Shown here: positions 43,217 to 52,384 of the stretch, one piece after another
How the letters are laid out: every line of letters begins with the position of its first letter
How positions within the stretch are numbered: position 1 is the stretch's first letter
DNA from: Maritimibacter sp.
Lineage (GTDB): Bacteria; Pseudomonadota; Alphaproteobacteria; Rhodobacterales; Rhodobacteraceae
NCBI GenBank assembly: GCA_002695005.1
Contig: NZNT01000014.1
Coordinates: 62,001-126,000, forward strand
DNA length: 64,000 nucleotides
Direction: 5' to 3'
The notes under the pieces: generated by a model
The model's input: only the letters and a program-made list of their open reading frames with translations
Told to the model about the DNA's origin: nothing
The model's database searches: none
Translations under genes and position numbers: made by a program

Positions 43217-44635
43217 CTACCGCTCCAGCATCACGCCGGGGTTCATGATGCCGTCCGGATCCAGCGCCGCCTTGATCGCGCGCATCGCCGCAGCCTTGGC
43301 CGGATCGCCGTAGCGGGCGAGGTCCGCGACCTTTAGCCGGCCGATCCCGTGTTCAGCCGAGAACGAGCCCCCCTTTTCGGCCACGAGGTCATAGACCACC
43401 GCCGCGACCGCGCCGCGCTTGTCGCGCAGGCTGTCGCGCGCCACGCCCTTGGGCGGGAAGATATTGTAGTGCAGGTTGCCGTCGCCCAAGTGGCCGAACA
43501 CGTTGATCCGGAAATTCCCAAGCGCGGCCACCGCGGCCCCCGCATGTTCCAGAAACGCGGGGATTTCGGACAGGGGCAGCGAAATGTCATGGGAAGAAAC
43601 GGAGCCGATCCGCCGGTTCGCTTCGGGGATTTCCTCACGCATCTGCCACAGTTCGGCCCTCTGCGTTTCGCTGCTCGCGATAACGCCGTCGTGGGCAAGG
43701 CTTGCTTCGAGCGCCGCCTCGAAGAGCCCCGTGAGGGCGGCGTCGGGATCGTCCTCAGCACCAAGGCCGAGGTCGATCAGCACCGACCAGTCCGGCACCG
43801 GGTCCATCGGGCACCGCGCCGGGCAATCGGTTTCGACGAGGAATCGCGGCCCCTGCCCCGACACCAGCTCGAACGCGCTGATCCCCGGCCCGATCCGCGC
43901 GCCTGCGAGCGCCAGTAGCTCCAGCGCCGCCGCCGGGCTTTCAACTGCAATGAGTGCGGTCCCTGTGCGGGCGGGGCGAGGGAAAAGCCGCATCGACGCC
44001 GCCGTGATGATGCCCAGCGTGCCTTCGGCCCCCACGAGAATCCCGCGCAGGTCGTAGCCGGTGTTGTCTTTCCTGAGCCGCTTCAACCCGTGCCAGATCG
44101 TGCCGTCCGGCAGCACGGCCTCCAGCCCGAGGCATAGCTCGCGCGTGTTCCCGTAACGCAGGACGTTCACGCCGCCTGCATTGGTGGAGAGGATACCACC
44201 CAGCCGCGCGGAGCCTTCCGAGGCCAGCGACATTGGGAACAGCCGGTCCTCGGCTTCGGCCGCCGATTGCAAGTCCGCCAAGATCACGCCCGCTTCCGCG
44301 ATCACCACGTTTTCAGTCGGATAAACGCCGCGCACCTGCGTCATGCGTTCGAGCGACAGGATCACCGGGCGCGGCCCCTCGGCCATGATCTGACCGCCGA
44401 CGAGCCCGGTCCCGCCGCCATAGGGCACCACGGCAACCCGCGCCTTGAGGGCCGCGCGAACGACCTTCGCCACGTCTTCGGTCGATCCCGGCGCGACCAG
44501 CAGGCCCTCGCCGCCTTGAAACAGCCCGCGCGGTTCTTCCAGATAAGCAGGTGTCAGGGGGCGGAACGCGGCCTCGGGCAGCGCGTCGCGCAGGCGGGCC
44601 TCGAAAGCCGCATCGGCAGGATTGAGATCGCTCAT
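43217..44635 (-). CDS. FAD-binding oxidoreductase, GlcD / D-2-hydroxyacid dehydrogenase type
   Basis: This 472-residue flavoenzyme of the GlcD/D2HGDH group has the FAD-binding PCMH domain with VPYGGGTGLVGGQ and the following ILSTNAGGVNVLRYGNTRE. The C-terminal domain ends in GGSFSAEHGIGRLK, the conserved block of D-lactate or D-2-hydroxyglutarate dehydrogenases, and HLGDGNLHYN holds metal-ligand histidines. Which 2-hydroxyacid it uses is not set; no glcE or glcF lies next to it. Transcribed alone on the minus strand. Confidence 0.9.
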   Translation of the reverse strand: MSDLNPADAAFEARLRDALPEAAFRPLTPAYLEEPRGLFQGGEGLLVAPGSTEDVAKVVRAALKARVAVVPYGGGTGLVGGQIMAEGPRPVILSLERMTQVRGVYPTENVVIAEAGVILADLQSAAEAEDRLFPMSLASEGSARLGGILSTNAGGVNVLRYGNTRELCLGLEAVLPDGTIWHGLKRLRKDNTGYDLRGILVGAEGTLGIITAASMRLFPRPARTGTALIAVESPAAALELLALAGARIGPGISAFELVSGQGPRFLVETDCPARCPMDPVPDWSVLIDLGLGAEDDPDAALTGLFEAALEASLAHDGVIASSETQRAELWQMREEIPEANRRIGSVSSHDISLPLSEIPAFLEHAGAAVAALGNFRINVFGHLGDGNLHYNIFPPKGVARDSLRDKRGAVAAVVYDLVAEKGGSFSAEHGIGRLKVADLARYGDPAKAAAMRAIKAALDPDGIMNPGVMLER

Positions 44636-44671
44636 GGAAACTGGATGGCACCCAAACGGGCGCGGGGCAAG

Positions 44672-45484
44672 TCAGTCGAGCATGCCCGGTTGAAGCACCA
44701 TCACCGTTGGTCGTCCCGGCAGCGTGTCCATCGACAGCGTGATCTCTCCGATCCCCGCATCGACCACGTCGAAGTCCCCGTCGCGCATCCCGCCAAGGAA
44801 CCGGTCGAGCGTGTAGCGCCCGAACCAGTGCATCGGAATGACCACGCGGGCACGCAGCCGCTCCATCACGCGGATCATGCTCTGCGTGTCGAGCGAAACG
44901 CCCCCGTCCACGGCCGCCATCACCACGTCCAGCCGCCCGATCTCGGCATACTGGCCCGCGTCGGGAACGTGGTGGAGGTGGCCCAGATGCCCAATGCACA
45001 GGCCGGCCACCTCGAACACGAAAATTGAATTTCCATCTTCGACAAGACTTTCATAGCCACGAATGTCGGTATGGATGTTGCGGATCAGCGCCTCACCAAG
45101 GTCGAGTTCGTGGTTTCGCTGGCCGTCGCCATCCGCCCAGCCCTGTAACACGTTCGGGATGTCCGGGTCGGGCGACCATGTGAAGTGGCTGATATGGGCG
45201 TTGTTCATCGTCACCACGTCCGGGATCAGGTCGGCCCCGCCCTGATCGCCCGTGTAATCGGTGATGAAGGCGAGCCCGCCCTCGGTCTGGATCAGGAACG
45301 AGGCATGGCCGACATAGGAAATGCGCACACTCTCGGCCGGCACCGGGTCGGTGTAGGAGGCAAGCTGGACATAGGGGGCCGCCATGTTCTGCGCGAGCGC
45401 GTGACAATGGGACTCGATGCGCTCCTGCGCGGCGAGTGGCGTGGCGGTGAGGGTCAGGGCGGCGGCAAGGCGGATCATGGACAT
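44672..45484 (-). CDS. Exported MBL-fold protein with atypical metal motif
   Basis: This 270-residue protein has a signal peptide (AAALTLTATPLAA) and an MBL-like core: ISYVGHASFLIQTEGG, then a LAFITDYTGD strand and the histidine-rich GHLGHLHHVPDAG and IPMHWFGRY segments. The usual HxHxDH site appears as NNAHISHF, with only part of the metal ligands, so catalysis is uncertain. The UlaG-like group is the nearest. ATG 45484 is chosen because it keeps a short signal peptide; ATG at 45493 or 45478 are also possible. It is alone in its orientation block with the GlcD-type gene. Confidence 0.75.
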   Translation of the reverse strand: MSMIRLAAALTLTATPLAAQERIESHCHALAQNMAAPYVQLASYTDPVPAESVRISYVGHASFLIQTEGGLAFITDYTGDQGGADLIPDVVTMNNAHISHFTWSPDPDIPNVLQGWADGDGQRNHELDLGEALIRNIHTDIRGYESLVEDGNSIFVFEVAGLCIGHLGHLHHVPDAGQYAEIGRLDVVMAAVDGGVSLDTQSMIRVMERLRARVVIPMHWFGRYTLDRFLGGMRDGDFDVVDAGIGEITLSMDTLPGRPTVMVLQPGMLD

Positions 45485-45653
45485 GGCCCGCATCCTGCCA
45501 TGGATCACGGGCCTGTCGCCTCAACTCCGTGTGAGGGCGTGCCTGACCTTGGTCAGCGTTGACCCGGCACATGGCGCACGAGCTTGTCGAGCGTCTGGCC
45601 GCAGAACATGAGCGGTCCTGCGTCGCCGGCGTCAACTTGAAGAAAGCTGTTGG

Positions 45654-46238
45654 TCAGCCCGCGTCCGTCCGCCCCCGCCGGTCGGCACGGAGCGCGGCAT
45701 ACAGGACGTGGTTGCGCCAACGTCCGTTGATCTGGAGGTAGCTCTGCGCCACGCCTTCGTATTTGAAGCCGCATTTCTCCAGCACCCCGCGCGAGGCGGT
45801 GTTTTCCGGCAGGCAGCCCGCCTCGAGCCGCGAAAGGTCCATCTCGGTGAAGGCGTGGTTCACCACGGCGTCGAGCGCCTCACGCATGTAACCCTGCCGA
45901 GCGAAAGGTTCGCCGACCCAGTATCCGCAGGTGGCCGACTGGGCCGGGCCGCGCCGCACGTTGTCCACCGTGATCGCGCCGAGCAGCACATTGTCGTGGC
46001 GGCGGATGATGAGGAGCGGCAGGGCCGAGCCTTGAGAGACCGAGCGATTCACCCAATAGACCCGGTTCGTGAAGCCCTTGCGCGTCAGGTGGTCGGCAGT
46101 CCAGGTCGGCTCCCACGGCGTGAGAAACGCGCGGCTGGAGGCGCGAAGCTCGGTCCATGCGTGGAAATCGCCGTGGTTGAGCGGGCGAAGGGTCAGCCGC
46201 TCGGTATCGATCCGGACCTTTTTCGGCCGCCGGAGCAT
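45654..46238 (-). CDS. GNAT acetyltransferase, RimJ/RimL-like
   Basis: This 194-residue protein resembles ribosomal-protein-alanine acetyltransferases: an N-terminal IDTERLTLRPLNHGDFHAW, then ATCGYWVGEPFARQGYMREA around the acetyl-CoA site and LEAGCLPENTASRGVLEKCGF near the end. The start at 46238 overlaps the stop of the M16 peptidase by one base (TGATG), and the two genes are coupled. Whether it acetylates a ribosomal protein is not shown. Confidence 0.88.
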   Translation of the reverse strand: MLRRPKKVRIDTERLTLRPLNHGDFHAWTELRASSRAFLTPWEPTWTADHLTRKGFTNRVYWVNRSVSQGSALPLLIIRRHDNVLLGAITVDNVRRGPAQSATCGYWVGEPFARQGYMREALDAVVNHAFTEMDLSRLEAGCLPENTASRGVLEKCGFKYEGVAQSYLQINGRWRNHVLYAALRADRRGRTDAG

Positions 46239-47500
46239 CACGCGGCGAGCCTGTCGGTCAGTGCGGACAGCGTCGGTGCAGTTTCGGCAGGGCCATAGAG
46301 CGCGAGCGCGGCGCGCGGGTTCGTAGCGATCCGGGTGCCGAGGCCGCGCACGTCCTCGGTCGTGACGGAGTCGAGCCGCGCGAGGGTTTCCTCGACAGGC
46401 ACGACACGGTTCCAGATCGCCACCTGCCGGGCCAGCCGTTCGGCACGGGACGAGGCCGATTCCATACCCATGAGCATCCCGGCACGCAACTGCGCGCGCG
46501 CCCTGTCGACTTCGGCCACGGTCATGTCGGTGGCCGCGCGGCGCAGCTCGTCGATGGTCAGCTCCGCAAGTCCCGCGATCTCGCCCGCCGAGGTGCCGGC
46601 GTAGATCGTGATGAGGCCGGTGTCCGACCACGCGCCCGCCTGCGAAAAGATCGTGTAGCACAGGCCCCGCTTCTCCCGCGCTTCCTGAAAGAGGCGCGAG
46701 GACATGCCACCGCCGAGCGCGTTGGCATACACCTGCGCAGTATAGATCGTATCGTCCAGGTAGCCCGGCCCCTCCAGCGCGAGCGTGAAATGTACCTGTT
46801 CGAGGTGCTTGAGTTCGCGCCGCTCGCCGCCGACGAAGCCGGCAGGTTGGATCACGCTGGACGACGGGCGGTTGAGGCCGCCGAAGGCCTTTTCTGCGAG
46901 TCGCATGATTTCGTCATGGTCCACCGCGCCAGCAGCGGCGAGGATCATGCGGTCGGGGCCATAGTGCTCATCCACGAACCCGGCGAGATCGCCGCGCGCA
47001 AAGCCCTGCACCCGTTCGGCGGGGCCGAGGATGGGACGACCGATGGCCTGCTCCGGATAGGCCGCTTCCTGCAACCAGTCGAAGATCACGTCGTCGGGCG
47101 TGTCGAGCGCCTGCCCGATTTCCTGAAGGATCACGCCGCGCTCCACCTCGATTTCGTCCGGGTCGAAAACCGGGTTCATCAGGATGTCGGAGATCACGTC
47201 AACGGCCAGCGCCACATCCTCGCGCAGGACCCGCGCGTAATAGGCCGTCACCTCGCGCCCGGTATAGGCATTCAGGTAGCCGCCCACGTCTTCGATCTCT
47301 TCGGCGATCTGGAGCGTCGTGCGCCGCTTGGTCCCTTTGAACGCCATGTGTTCCAGGAAATGTGCGATACCGTTCTGTCCCAGCCGCTCATGCCGGCCGC
47401 CAGCCGTGATCCAGACGCCGAGGCTCGCACTTTCGATCCCGGGCATGTGTTCGGTCACGACGCGAAAGCCGTTGGACAGGGTGTCGAAACGAATGGTCAT
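46238..47500 (-). CDS. M16 family zinc peptidase (processing-peptidase-like)
   Basis: This 420-residue metalloprotease has the inverted zinc motif HFLEH (47-51, in AHFLEHMAFKGT) and the third ligand glutamate in EVERGVILQEIGQ. The rest has the two-domain M16B layout. The gene follows thrC directly (overlap of four bases) and precedes the RimJ-like gene, the order found in most alphaproteobacteria. The physiological substrate is unknown. Confidence 0.94.
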   Translation of the reverse strand: MTIRFDTLSNGFRVVTEHMPGIESASLGVWITAGGRHERLGQNGIAHFLEHMAFKGTKRRTTLQIAEEIEDVGGYLNAYTGREVTAYYARVLREDVALAVDVISDILMNPVFDPDEIEVERGVILQEIGQALDTPDDVIFDWLQEAAYPEQAIGRPILGPAERVQGFARGDLAGFVDEHYGPDRMILAAAGAVDHDEIMRLAEKAFGGLNRPSSSVIQPAGFVGGERRELKHLEQVHFTLALEGPGYLDDTIYTAQVYANALGGGMSSRLFQEAREKRGLCYTIFSQAGAWSDTGLITIYAGTSAGEIAGLAELTIDELRRAATDMTVAEVDRARAQLRAGMLMGMESASSRAERLARQVAIWNRVVPVEETLARLDSVTTEDVRGLGTRIATNPRAALALYGPAETAPTLSALTDRLAA

Positions 47501-48882
47501 GTGCGGCGCTCGTTGTAAATCAGGGTTTCGAGCGCGGTGAGGTCGTTGGGCACCTTGCGCACCCGTTCCTCGCGGTCGAACAGGTCCGACATGCGCGGGG
47601 GGAGATGGGCATCACGGCCGGAAGCCTCCTTGACCGCTGCGGGGAACTTGGCCGGATGGGCCGTGGCAAGCGTGATCATCGGCACATCCGACTGGTGCTC
47701 GTTCGCGACCTTCACGCCGACGGCGGTGTGGGGGCAGATGACTTCGCCCGTCGCGTCCCATGTGGACTGGATCGTGGCAAGCGTTTCTTCCTCAGATGCG
47801 CGGCCCGACTTGAACTGACCGCGCAGGAAGTCGATGGCACCCTGACTGATGGTAAAGCCATCGCCCGCGAGGTCGGCCATCTGGTCGGCTACGACCGCGC
47901 CGTCGCGACCGTAGGCGTCGAACAGCACACGTTCGAAGTTGGACGACACCTGAATGTCCATCGAGGGGCTGACCGAGGGCAGCACGGTTTCCTTGGTGTA
48001 GGAGCCTGTTTCCAGCGTCCGGTGCAGGATGTCGTTCTGGTTCGTCGCGATCACGAGGTCGCGGATGGGCAGGCCCATCTGACGCGCGATGTAACCCGCG
48101 AACACGTCACCGAAATTGCCCGTGGGCACGGTGAAGCTCACCTCGCGGTGCGGTGCGCCCAGCGCCACGGCGGAGGTGAAGTAGTAGACGACCTGCGCCA
48201 GCACCCGCGCCCAGTTGATCGAATTCACACCGGCGAGCCCCACGGCGTCGCGGAACTCGAAATGGTTGAACATGTCCTTGAGCCGGGCCTGGCAATCGTC
48301 GAAATCGCCCGCCAGCGCGAGCGCGTGGACGTTGCCCTCGGACGGGGTGGTCATCTGCCGCCGCTGCACATCGGACACCCGGCCATCGGGGAAGAGGATA
48401 AAGACGTCGACATTGTCGAGCCCCCGGAACGCCTCGATCGCCGCCGAGCCGGTGTCGCCGCTCGTCGCTCCCACGATGGTGATCTTTTCGCCCCGCCGCT
48501 CCAGCGCCGCCTGAAAGAGCTGGCCGATAAGCTGCATGGCGAAATCCTTGAACGCCAGCGTCGGACCGTGGAACAGCTCCAGCAGGAAGTGATTGGGACC
48601 GAGTTGCACCAGCGGCGCGCGGGCCGCGTGGCCGAAACCCGCGTAGGCGTGGCGGATGCGGGCGCGGAGCTGGTTGTCCGAGAAGCTGTCGCCGATGAAA
48701 GGCTTCATGACCGTGAAGGCCACGTCTTCATAGGATCGACCTGCGAGAGCCGCGATCTCTTCGGTGGTCATGGTCGGCACGGACTCGGGAACATACAGGC
48801 CGCCGTCACGGGCGAGCCCGGTCAGCATGGCTTCCTCGAAGCTGAGCGTGGGAGCGCTCCCGCGTGTCGAGACGTATTTCAT
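47497..48882 (-). CDS. thrC: Threonine synthase
   Basis: This 461-residue PLP enzyme makes threonine from phosphohomoserine. The PLP lysine is Lys112 in GPTLAFKDFAM. The typical N-terminus KYVSTRGSAPTLSFEEAML, the phosphate-binding TSGDTGSAAIEAFRG and the GNFGDVFAGYIA loop are all present. It is the first gene of a three-gene set with the M16 peptidase and RimJ-like GNAT. A gap of 103 bases separates it from SURF1. Confidence 0.96.
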   Translation of the reverse strand: MKYVSTRGSAPTLSFEEAMLTGLARDGGLYVPESVPTMTTEEIAALAGRSYEDVAFTVMKPFIGDSFSDNQLRARIRHAYAGFGHAARAPLVQLGPNHFLLELFHGPTLAFKDFAMQLIGQLFQAALERRGEKITIVGATSGDTGSAAIEAFRGLDNVDVFILFPDGRVSDVQRRQMTTPSEGNVHALALAGDFDDCQARLKDMFNHFEFRDAVGLAGVNSINWARVLAQVVYYFTSAVALGAPHREVSFTVPTGNFGDVFAGYIARQMGLPIRDLVIATNQNDILHRTLETGSYTKETVLPSVSPSMDIQVSSNFERVLFDAYGRDGAVVADQMADLAGDGFTISQGAIDFLRGQFKSGRASEEETLATIQSTWDATGEVICPHTAVGVKVANEHQSDVPMITLATAHPAKFPAAVKEASGRDAHLPPRMSDLFDREERVRKVPNDLTALETLIYNERRT

Positions 48883-48985
48883 GTGCTCGTGTCCTCGTCC
48901 TTGCAGGCGGTCCGGGCCGGTGTCGCGCTCCTCAAACTGGCGCGGTTTCCGGCTTGGTTCCGGTGCGAAACGACGCTCTTGCGCG

Positions 48986-49672
48986 TCACGTCCCGGCCAC
49001 CCGTTTCTCGTTCCGCCGCCGTATACGCCAAAGTGCGAACCCTGTCATCACCACCCAGGTCACGGCCATGAGAAACCATGTCATCGCGTATTCCAGATGG
49101 TCGTTCGGGATGCCTTCGGTCGTGACCGGGAGGGGTAAGACGTCGGGGTCCGTCTGGCTGCGCGCGATGACGAGCACGGGGTCGGTGCCGAGCGCCCCGG
49201 CGATCTTGTCCACGTCGCGGGCGTACCACCAGTTGCCGTCCGGATCGTCGTCCGGGGTGAAGCTGTCACGCTCCTCGGGCCAATGCAGATTCCCCTCCAC
49301 CTCCATCGGCCCGGTCGTACGCGCGGCGGTCTTCATTTCGGTCGGCACGAACCCCCGGTCGACGAGGATGCGGCGGCCCGTTTCGGTCGTAAACGGCGCG
49401 ATGATGCGAAAGCCCGCGCCGAAGTCCCGCGAGGAGACGAGGACGTGGATTTCATCGTCCCCCATCGTGCCGGTGACGGCCACGGGTCGATAGCGGTCCG
49501 TTTCGGGATCGGGGTCTGAGGGCAGCGGCCCCGCCTCTCCGGCGATCTGCGCTTCGATCTCGTCCAGCACGCCCTGTTTCCACTCGAGCCGCTGGAGTTG
49601 CCAGACACCAAGCGACACGAAGGACGCGAGGCCGGCGATCAGCAGGATGGCGGTGATGACCTGTTTCAGCAT
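48986..49672 (-). CDS. SURF1 family protein (cytochrome oxidase assembly)
   Basis: This 228-residue inner-membrane protein helps insert heme a into cytochrome c oxidase subunit I. It has an N-terminal membrane segment (about 5-24) with GVWQLQRLEWK after it and a C-terminal one (about 200-218) following YAMTWFLMAVTWV. The conserved LVDRGFVPTE lies in the periplasmic domain. It follows ctaE in the same direction, which fits its role. The gap between the two holds a weak hairpin. Confidence 0.93.
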   Translation of the reverse strand: MLKQVITAILLIAGLASFVSLGVWQLQRLEWKQGVLDEIEAQIAGEAGPLPSDPDPETDRYRPVAVTGTMGDDEIHVLVSSRDFGAGFRIIAPFTTETGRRILVDRGFVPTEMKTAARTTGPMEVEGNLHWPEERDSFTPDDDPDGNWWYARDVDKIAGALGTDPVLVIARSQTDPDVLPLPVTTEGIPNDHLEYAMTWFLMAVTWVVMTGFALWRIRRRNEKRVAGT

Positions 49673-49748
49673 GGGTTTCCCTTAGCACCGGCGTTCGGGG
49701 GCCTCCAGAGCGTGTTGTCTGGCGGTGGGAGACACCCCCGAACGTGAA

Positions 49749-49772
49749 ACGGGCGAGGTCACCCCCGCCCGT
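49749..49772 (-). terminator. Weak terminator-like hairpin after ctaE
   Basis: On the minus strand ACGGGCG / CGCCCGT with a 10-base loop is followed by TTTC. The stem is only 7 bp and the T tract short, so read-through into SURF1 is likely. Confidence 0.4.
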
Positions 49773-49795
49773 CCGAATTCGATCTGTCGCTGTTG

Positions 49796-50596
49796 TCAGC
49801 CGCCCCAGATGTAGACGGCGCAGAACAGGAAGAGCCAGACGACGTCCACGAAGTGCCAGTACCACGCGGCGGCCTCGAAGCCGACGTGATGGTCCTGCGT
49901 GAAGTGGCCCGCGTAGATGCGCATCAGGCAGACAAAGAGGAAGATCGTCCCGATGATGACGTGGAAGCCGTGGAAACCCGTCGCCATGAAGAAGGTCGCG
50001 CCATAGATGTTGCCCGACAGGCCGAAGGCGGCGTGGCTGTATTCGTAGGCCTGGAAGAAGGTGAAGAGGATGCCCAGCAGGATCGCGAGGATCAGGCCGG
50101 TCTTCACGTCCTTGCGGTTGTTCTCATGCACGAGGGCGTGGTGCGCCCAGGTCGCCGCCGCGCCGGACAGGAGCAGGATCAGCGTGTTGATGAGCGGCAG
50201 GTGCCAGGGGTCGAACGTCTCGATCCCTGCCGGCGGCCAGACGCCATCAACGGCCGGGCTTTCGGGGCCCATCGGGTACATGGCGTGCTTGAAGAAGTTC
50301 CAGAACCACACCACGAAGAACATGATCTCGGACATGATGAACAGGATGAAGCCGTACTTCAGCCCGATACGCACGACCGGTGTGTGATCGCCCGTCTGGC
50401 CCTCTTCGACCACGTCGGACCACCAGGTGAACATGGTGTAGAGCACGACGAGAAGGCCGGCGAGGAAGATCCACGGGCCGCTGTCATGCATCCATTTCAC
50501 CGCCCCGAAGAGCATGACGAAAGCGCCGACCGCCGCGAGGAGCGGGTTAATCGACGGAGGCAGGATGTGGTAGTCGTGGTTCTTGGCGTGGGCCAT
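49796..50596 (-). CDS. ctaE: Cytochrome c oxidase subunit III
   Basis: This 266-residue seven-helix subunit of the aa3 oxidase is recognised by [16 protein letters not shown] at the start, the helix [20 protein letters not shown], the ATWAHHALV and [12 protein letters not shown] segments and the end [17 protein letters not shown]. It stabilises subunit I and proton uptake. The start is set by the MAHAKNHDY motif of family members; a longer frame runs upstream. It follows ctaG by 16 bases. Confidence 0.97.
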   Translation of the reverse strand: MAHAKNHDYHILPPSINPLLAAVGAFVMLFGAVKWMHDSGPWIFLAGLLVVLYTMFTWWSDVVEEGQTGDHTPVVRIGLKYGFILFIMSEIMFFVVWFWNFFKHAMYPMGPESPAVDGVWPPAGIETFDPWHLPLINTLILLLSGAAATWAHHALVHENNRKDVKTGLILAILLGILFTFFQAYEYSHAAFGLSGNIYGATFFMATGFHGFHVIIGTIFLFVCLMRIYAGHFTQDHHVGFEAAAWYWHFVDVVWLFLFCAVYIWGG

Positions 50597-50612
50597 CTTT
50601 TGCGTCCCTGGG

Positions 50613-51194
50613 TTAGTTCTGATCCGCCTGTCCCGATACATCCGCGTCCAGCGCGGCGTATTCCTCGGGCAGATCTGTTTCGTGGAAGGTATACGAGAGC
50701 GTGATGACCTTGGCAAACTTGGCGTCACGGTCCTGGGTAATTTCGGGATCGACGTAGAAAGTGACGGGCATCATCACCGTTTCGCCGGGTTCGAGCACCT
50801 GCAGTTCGAAGCAGAAGCAATCGATCTTGGTGAAGTAGCCGCCAGCCGAATAGGGGGCGACATTGTAGCTCGCCGTGCCCGCGATCGGGCGGTCGGAGGT
50901 GTTCGTCGCCTCATAGAAGGCAAGCCCCGTCTCCCCGAGTTTCACTTCCATCTGGCGCTGCGCCGGCTTGAACTCCCACGGGAAGTCGCGCTCGACGGAG
51001 CCGTCGAAACGGACCTTGATCGTCTTGTCCAGCACCACGTCCGATCCCGCGTCCGCGGCGGCGGTCGTTCCGCCGAAGCCGGTCACGCGGCAGAACCAGT
51101 CGTAGAACGGCACCGCCGCCCACGCCATGCCACCCATGAACACGACGACGCCCACCAGCATCAGGGCTGATTTGGTTGTCGACCGTTCGCTCAT
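50613..51194 (-). CDS. ctaG: Cytochrome c oxidase assembly protein CtaG (Cox11)
   Basis: This 193-residue copper chaperone delivers Cu(B) to the oxidase. It has one membrane helix near the N-terminus (about 10-29) and a periplasmic domain. The copper ligands are Cys126 and Cys128 in [10 protein letters not shown]; a further conserved cysteine (Cys35) follows the helix in WFCRVTG. Its ATG overlaps the stop of the small upstream gene (ATGA). Confidence 0.96.
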   Translation of the reverse strand: MSERSTTKSALMLVGVVVFMGGMAWAAVPFYDWFCRVTGFGGTTAAADAGSDVVLDKTIKVRFDGSVERDFPWEFKPAQRQMEVKLGETGLAFYEATNTSDRPIAGTASYNVAPYSAGGYFTKIDCFCFELQVLEPGETVMMPVTFYVDPEITQDRDAKFAKVITLSYTFHETDLPEEYAALDADVSGQADQN

Positions 51195-51376
51195 TTCGCC
51201 GCCTTGTCCTGAGCCTGCGCCCAGGGCGCGCCCAGATCGTCATTGGGGTCCGTGCCGACCTTGGCAATGGTGAGGCCGTATACGATGCCGACAAAGGCCA
51301 CGAGCACAATACCCAGGCCGATATTGCGGGACAGCCGGCGTCCGTGAATTTCGTGCGTTGCGCGAATCTGGGTCAT
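51191..51376 (-). CDS. Small cytochrome oxidase cluster membrane protein
   Basis: This 61-residue protein has one membrane helix ([20 protein letters not shown], about 19-38) and a short charged tail. A short open frame at this place, between ctaB and ctaG, is common in alphaproteobacterial oxidase clusters and is sometimes called coxF-like. Its start overlaps the ctaB stop and its stop overlaps ctaG, so it is tightly coupled. Its role is unknown; an assembly or accessory part is likely. Confidence 0.8.
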   Translation of the reverse strand: MTQIRATHEIHGRRLSRNIGLGIVLVAFVGIVYGLTIAKVGTDPNDDLGAPWAQAQDKAAK

Positions 51377-52308
51377 GACCAGCCTCCCAGCCCGAAGGGC
51401 GTCAGCGATGTCTCCACCAACAGCATCCCGAAATGGACGAAGAGGTAGAGCAGCGAAAACTTGAAGAACTTGCGCTCGACGAGGTGGCTGTCCGCTTCGC
51501 TGTCGGCATCGGTCCGGCGCCAGATGTCGATCGCACCCTTGATGAACCAAAGGTTCATGACGACCGCCACGGCCATGTAGGCGGGCCCGCCGATGGAGGT
51601 CAGACCCAGGCCGATCGCCACGGCGGCGAGCGCGAAGGTGTAGACGAGGATATGGTTGCGCGTGACCCGGCGACCGTGGGTGACGGTCAGCATCGGCACG
51701 TCGGCATCCTTGTAGTCGCTTTTCACGAAGAGCGCGAGCGACCAGAAGTGCGGCGGCGTCCACGCGAAAGTCAGAGCGAACATCAGGATCGACTCGAGCG
51801 CGATATCGCCGGTGACGGCGGCCCATCCGATCATCGGGGGGAAGGCACCTGCGGCCCCGCCGATGACGATGTTCTGCGGCGTCCAACGCTTGAGCCACAT
51901 CGTGTAGATCACGACGTAGAAGAAGATCGTGAAGGCCAGAAGCGCGCCGGCGACCCAGTTGGTCGCGAGGAACAGCATGATGACCGAGAAGCCGGTGAGC
52001 GCGATGCCGAGGCCCAGCGCCTCGCCCGGCTCGATCTTGCCAGCGGGAATGGGGCGCTTCACCGTGCGGCGCATCTTGGCGTCGATATCCGCGTCCCACC
52101 ACATGTTGAGCGCGCCGGAGGCACCGCCGCCCACGGCAATGAACAGGATCGCGCAGAGCCCGACGAAGGGATTGATCGCGCCGGGCGCGACGAGCAGGCC
52201 GACGAAGGCCGTGAACACGACGAGCGACATCACGCGCGGCTTCAGAAGGGCGAAGTAGTCGCCGAAGCCTGCGTCGCGGTCCTGATCAAGAATGGTCGTG
52301 TCGCTCAT
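51373..52308 (-). CDS. ctaB: Heme o synthase (protoheme IX farnesyltransferase)
   Basis: This 311-residue membrane prenyltransferase adds a farnesyl group to heme b. The aspartate-rich motif is [15 protein letters not shown] and the second is in MLTVTHGRR and its neighbours. About eight to nine membrane segments are present. Its order between ctaC and the small gene with ctaG is standard. A 76-base gap with a GC hairpin separates it from ctaC. Confidence 0.96.
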   Translation of the reverse strand: MSDTTILDQDRDAGFGDYFALLKPRVMSLVVFTAFVGLLVAPGAINPFVGLCAILFIAVGGGASGALNMWWDADIDAKMRRTVKRPIPAGKIEPGEALGLGIALTGFSVIMLFLATNWVAGALLAFTIFFYVVIYTMWLKRWTPQNIVIGGAAGAFPPMIGWAAVTGDIALESILMFALTFAWTPPHFWSLALFVKSDYKDADVPMLTVTHGRRVTRNHILVYTFALAAVAIGLGLTSIGGPAYMAVAVVMNLWFIKGAIDIWRRTDADSEADSHLVERKFFKFSLLYLFVHFGMLLVETSLTPFGLGGWS

Positions 52309-52353
52309 GTTTCATCACCTCGGAGGCCAGAGCCCCTTGGGGTCGGATTACGC

Positions 52354-52375
52354 GGGGCCGCGTTGCGGCGGCCCC
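52354..52375 (-). terminator. GC hairpin between ctaC and ctaB
   Basis: An 8-bp stem GGGGCCGC / GCGGCCCC with a 6-base loop lies just after the ctaC stop, read on the minus strand. No T tract follows. It may cause partial termination or stabilise the ctaC message. Confidence 0.4.
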
Positions 52376-52384
52376 CCGGTCCGT

